Of a DNA stretch of 64,000 nt, positions 61,611 to 64,000 are shown in pieces. The stretch comes from Massilia sp. WG5. Its GTDB lineage: Bacteria; Pseudomonadota; Gammaproteobacteria; Burkholderiales; Burkholderiaceae_D. Below the pieces are notes generated by a model. That model did not search any database. It was not told the origin of the DNA and was given only the letters and a program-made list of their open reading frames with translations. The first letter of the stretch is position 1. Each line of letters begins with the position of its first letter. The stretch is from assembly GCF_001412595.2 (NCBI RefSeq), contig NZ_CP012640.2, positions 1,178,001 to 1,242,000 of the forward strand, read 5' to 3'. Both the position numbers and the translations under genes were made by a program.

Positions 61611-63194
61611 TCAGGCGGCGGGGACGGACACGCCCCGCCGCGCCGCCAGCCATCCCTCCAGCCGGCGCGCGCCGCCCGGCGGCACATGCAGTCCCAGCTT
61701 GGTGCGGCGCCACAGGATGTCCTCGGCGGCCTGCGCCCATTCCTGCCGCACCAGGAAATCCGCTTCCACCTCGAACAGCCCGGGCACGATCTCCTCGCCG
61801 AGATCGGCGCGGCTGCGGCAAGGTCCCAGCATGGCGCCGAGCCGGGTGCCGTAGGCGCGCACATAGCGGGCCACCAGTTCGGGCGGCAGCCAGGCATACT
61901 GCTGCTGGCGGGTGCGGGTCCAGGCCTCGAATTCGAGCACCGCGCGCGCCAGCGGCTGGCGGCCGAACAGGTCGCCGCCCGGCAGGCAGGCGCGGTCGGT
62001 CCAGCCGGGCACGCGCCGGCCCAGCGCAGGTGCGATCCAGTCCACCGCCTGCTCGGCCAGCTTGCGGAAGGTCGTGACCTTGCCGCCGAAGACCGAGAGC
62101 AGCGGCGCACCGTCCAGGCCGGTCTCCAGCCGGTAGTCGCGGCTGGCGCTGGCGGCGCTCATTGCATCCTGACTGCCTTGCTCGCCGATCAGGGGCCGCA
62201 CCCCGGCATAGCTCCACACCACGTCGTCCGGGCCGATCGGCCGGGCAAACACCCGGTTCACCGCCGCGCACAGGTACGCCGTCTCGTCCGCGCCGATGGC
62301 GACGCGGTCGAGGTCGCCCTGGTAATCGACGTCGGTGGTGCCGACCAGGGTGAACACGCCCTCGTAGGGAATCGCGAACACCACCCGGCCATCCGGCTGC
62401 TGCAGCAGATAGGCGCTATCGTGCCCGAACAGGCGCGGCACCACGATGTGGCTGCCCTTCACCAGGCGCAGCGGACGCGCGCCGGCGCCGGGCGCGGCCA
62501 TGCCGAGGAAGCCGGCGGCCCACGGTCCGGCGGCATTCACGAGGCAGCGCGCATGCACCCTGAGCTCGCCGTCCGGGCCCTGCAGGGTCGCGACCCAGCG
62601 CTGCGCCTCGCGCGCCAGGCCGGTGCAGCGGGTGCGGGTCAGCACGGCCGCCCCGCGTTCGCGGGCGTCGATGGCGGCCAGCACCACCAGGCGGGCATCG
62701 TCGACCCAGGCGTCGGAATAGGCGAACGCGCGGGTAAATTCCGGCCGCAGCGGCGCGCCGTAGGGGTGGCCGGCCAGCGACAGGCTCTCGGAGCCCGGCA
62801 GGAAATCGCGCCGCGCCAGGTGATCGTATAGGAACAGGCCGGCGCGCACCAGCCAGCCCGGGCGCTGGCCGGCGCCGCCGTCGGTCGCCTGCGGCATCAC
62901 GAAGCGCAGCGGACGCATGATGTGCGGGCCGCTCTTCAGGAGCAGCTCGCGCTCGGCCAGGGCCTTGCGTACCAGACCGAAATGGTATTGCTCGAGATAG
63001 CGCAGCCCGCCGTGGATCAGCTTGCTCGAAGCCGAGGAGGTGTGCTGGGCCAGGTCGTCCTTTTCGCACAGGACCACACGCAGCCCGCGCCCGCTGGCGT
63101 CGCGCGCGATGCCGGCGCCGTTGATGCCGCCGCCGACCACCAGTACGTCGCAATCGATCCGTCGGCCAGCCGCAGCTCGTGAATGTTCGCTCAT
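61611..63194 (-). CDS. glpD: Glycerol-3-phosphate dehydrogenase (quinone)
   Basis: A 527-residue FAD-dependent, membrane-associated dehydrogenase that oxidises glycerol-3-phosphate to dihydroxyacetone phosphate and reduces quinone. The start DVLVVGGGINGAGIARDASGRGL is the FAD motif, and SSKLIHGGLRYLEQYHFGLVRKAL and GKVTTFRKLAEQAVDW are family hallmarks. I chose ATG 63194 (MSEHSRAAAGRR); more distal in-frame starts lack homology. The C-terminal helical domain (about 400-520) is intact. No glpK or glpF is adjacent. The structured repeat lies 10 bp after the stop codon. Confidence 0.95.
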   Translation of the reverse strand: MSEHSRAAAGRRIDCDVLVVGGGINGAGIARDASGRGLRVVLCEKDDLAQHTSSASSKLIHGGLRYLEQYHFGLVRKALAERELLLKSGPHIMRPLRFVMPQATDGGAGQRPGWLVRAGLFLYDHLARRDFLPGSESLSLAGHPYGAPLRPEFTRAFAYSDAWVDDARLVVLAAIDARERGAAVLTRTRCTGLAREAQRWVATLQGPDGELRVHARCLVNAAGPWAAGFLGMAAPGAGARPLRLVKGSHIVVPRLFGHDSAYLLQQPDGRVVFAIPYEGVFTLVGTTDVDYQGDLDRVAIGADETAYLCAAVNRVFARPIGPDDVVWSYAGVRPLIGEQGSQDAMSAASASRDYRLETGLDGAPLLSVFGGKVTTFRKLAEQAVDWIAPALGRRVPGWTDRACLPGGDLFGRQPLARAVLEFEAWTRTRQQQYAWLPPELVARYVRAYGTRLGAMLGPCRSRADLGEEIVPGLFEVEADFLVRQEWAQAAEDILWRRTKLGLHVPPGGARRLEGWLAARRGVSVPAA

Positions 63195-63300
63195 CGCTTC
63201 TCCGTCGCCTCCGAATTTGTCCTGCGCAGCGATCCAGTGTAGGGGGCTGCCCCGCAGCCGGTGTTCAGCCATATCAAGATGGACAATGTAGAATTTGCCC

Positions 63301-63936
63301 ATGACTAATCGCGCATGGGTTCGCATGCCGTCCGGCAAGCGGCTCGACCTTCTCAATCCTACCCCTTTCGACTGGGACGATGCCGACCTGGCCCTCGGCC
63401 TGGCCCGCACCTACCGCTGGGGCGGCCATTCGGCCTGGCCGCTGCCCCTGTCGGTGGCCCAGCACTCGATCAGCGTGATGCTGCTGCGCCGCGCCGCTTC
63501 CCCGGTGCCGCTCGCCCCCGTCGTCGAATTGCGCGAACTGCTGCACGACGCCGAGGAAGGCCTGCTCGGTTTCGACGCCGTCTCGCCCTTGAAACCCTTC
63601 CTCGGCGAGGGCTTCATGGCCCTGACCAGGCGCCTCGAACAGATGGTGTTCCTGCGCTACGGCCTGCCGGCCTGGACGCCCACCGAGCACGCGCGGCACA
63701 AGCAGGCCGACCGCCTGGCCGCCGCCAGCGAAGCCGTTCACGTGGTCGGCTGGAAGGAAGAGGAAGTGCGCAACACCCTGCGGATCCGTGCGGCGGTGCT
63801 GGACGAAGACCCGCTGGCGGCGCGCTACCCCTGCCGGCCCTGGGAGCCGTGGGCGCCGACCATCGCGGCGGAGCGCTTCCTGATCGAACTCGATCACCTG
63901 AAACGCCGCATCGACGCCGGACAGTCCCATGACTGA
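63301..63936 (+). CDS. HD-domain phosphohydrolase
   Basis: A 211-residue protein of the HD superfamily, similar to YfbR-type hydrolases. His in LSVAQHSISVM, the HD pair in LRELLHDAEEGLLG and an Asp near the middle fit the metal site. The start MTNRAWVRMPSGKRLDLLNPTPFDWD is typical of the family of HD hydrolases found in proteobacterial chromosomes. Possible substrates include deoxynucleotides or (p)ppGpp, but the sequence does not decide. Its end overlaps the next gene by 8 bp. Confidence 0.84.
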   Translation: MTNRAWVRMPSGKRLDLLNPTPFDWDDADLALGLARTYRWGGHSAWPLPLSVAQHSISVMLLRRAASPVPLAPVVELRELLHDAEEGLLGFDAVSPLKPFLGEGFMALTRRLEQMVFLRYGLPAWTPTEHARHKQADRLAAASEAVHVVGWKEEEVRNTLRIRAAVLDEDPLAARYPCRPWEPWAPTIAAERFLIELDHLKRRIDAGQSHD

Positions 63937-64000
63937 GCCCCTGGACGCCGCCATCGCCCGCGCCGCCGCCCTGCTGCGCGAGGCCGATGCCCTCCTCATT
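63929..64000 (+). CDS. Start of a probable Sir2-family NAD-dependent protein deacylase (partial)
   Basis: Only 24 codons are inside the window. The sequence MTEPLDAAIARAAALLREAD followed by ALLI resembles the N-terminus of Sir2-type proteins, which continue TxGAGxSxxSG just beyond. The ATG overlaps the HD-protein stop by 8 bp, which fits a coupled start. The identity is tentative because the diagnostic motif lies outside the window. Confidence 0.45.
   Translation, partial: MTEPLDAAIARAAALLREADALLI

Overview
The window reads as chromosomal DNA of a GC-rich betaproteobacterium, most likely an Oxalobacteraceae member close to Massilia/Telluria/Janthinobacterium. This is an inference from base composition, long dense operons, and proteins such as RecBCD, DctA, DmlA/DmlR, BdhA and ScoAB. 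No rRNA, tRNA, insertion sequence, integrase, phage gene or CRISPR array is visible. The gene content is mostly housekeeping and environmental response.

Layout. 0-2 kb: a CDF metal exporter with an unusual Asn at one metal position, and a thioredoxin-reductase-like flavoprotein. 2-8 kb (minus strand): an MlaE permease, an MCE protein and a lipoprotein with no ATPase gene between them, then relA, a RidA protein and an alpha/beta hydrolase. 8-13.3 kb (plus): 3-hydroxybutyrate dehydrogenase, a small unknown protein, an exported amidohydrolase, DctA and an HDOD protein. 13.3-13.8 kb: remnant of an ATM1-type ABC exporter. 14-15.7 kb: a BlaI-type repressor with a putative operator and an M56 protease carrying a TonB-like C-terminus. 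15.7-20.7 kb: ScoAB, a PAS-LuxR regulator, an LRAT/PLAAT-like protein, a thioesterase, a hydrolase and an SDR. 20.9-26.7 kb: ETF-ubiquinone oxidoreductase, a PAS-GGDEF-EAL protein, and an amino-acid ABC permease plus binding protein, again without an ATPase. 26.8-31.6 kb: phosphoesterase, DUF378, DUF882 peptidase-like protein, GNAT, sulfate-binding protein and a PBP7-like endopeptidase. 31.6-34.6 kb: dmlA and dmlR (divergent) and a MotA without MotB. 34.7-43.7 kb: recC-recB-recD. 43.8-57.5 kb: a CHASE hybrid kinase, a prolyl oligopeptidase, a LuxR solo overlapping a small HTH gene, a 1644-residue poly-HAMP hybrid kinase with six 276-bp tandem repeats, a CheR-like protein without its SAM motif, and a LuxR-type regulator. 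57.5-64 kb: exported RidA, GST, M1 aminopeptidase, glpD, an HD hydrolase and the start of a probable Sir2 gene.

How the genes fit together. BdhA and ScoAB suggest use of 3-hydroxybutyrate (polyhydroxybutyrate turnover). DctA, DmlA and DmlR suggest C4-dicarboxylate/D-malate use. EtfD and GlpD feed electrons to quinone. The signalling genes at 43.8-57.5 kb form a dense sensory cluster.

The features least explained by ordinary annotation are: a dispersed structured repeat (28456-28574 and 61485-61601) whose arms differ between copies yet stay complementary; the LRAT-like protein with a hydrophobic Gly/Ala-rich tail; the poly-HAMP kinase next to a catalytically degenerate CheR; and several orphan components (two ABC transporters without ATPase, MotA without MotB). 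All functions come from reading sequence motifs; no database search was possible.
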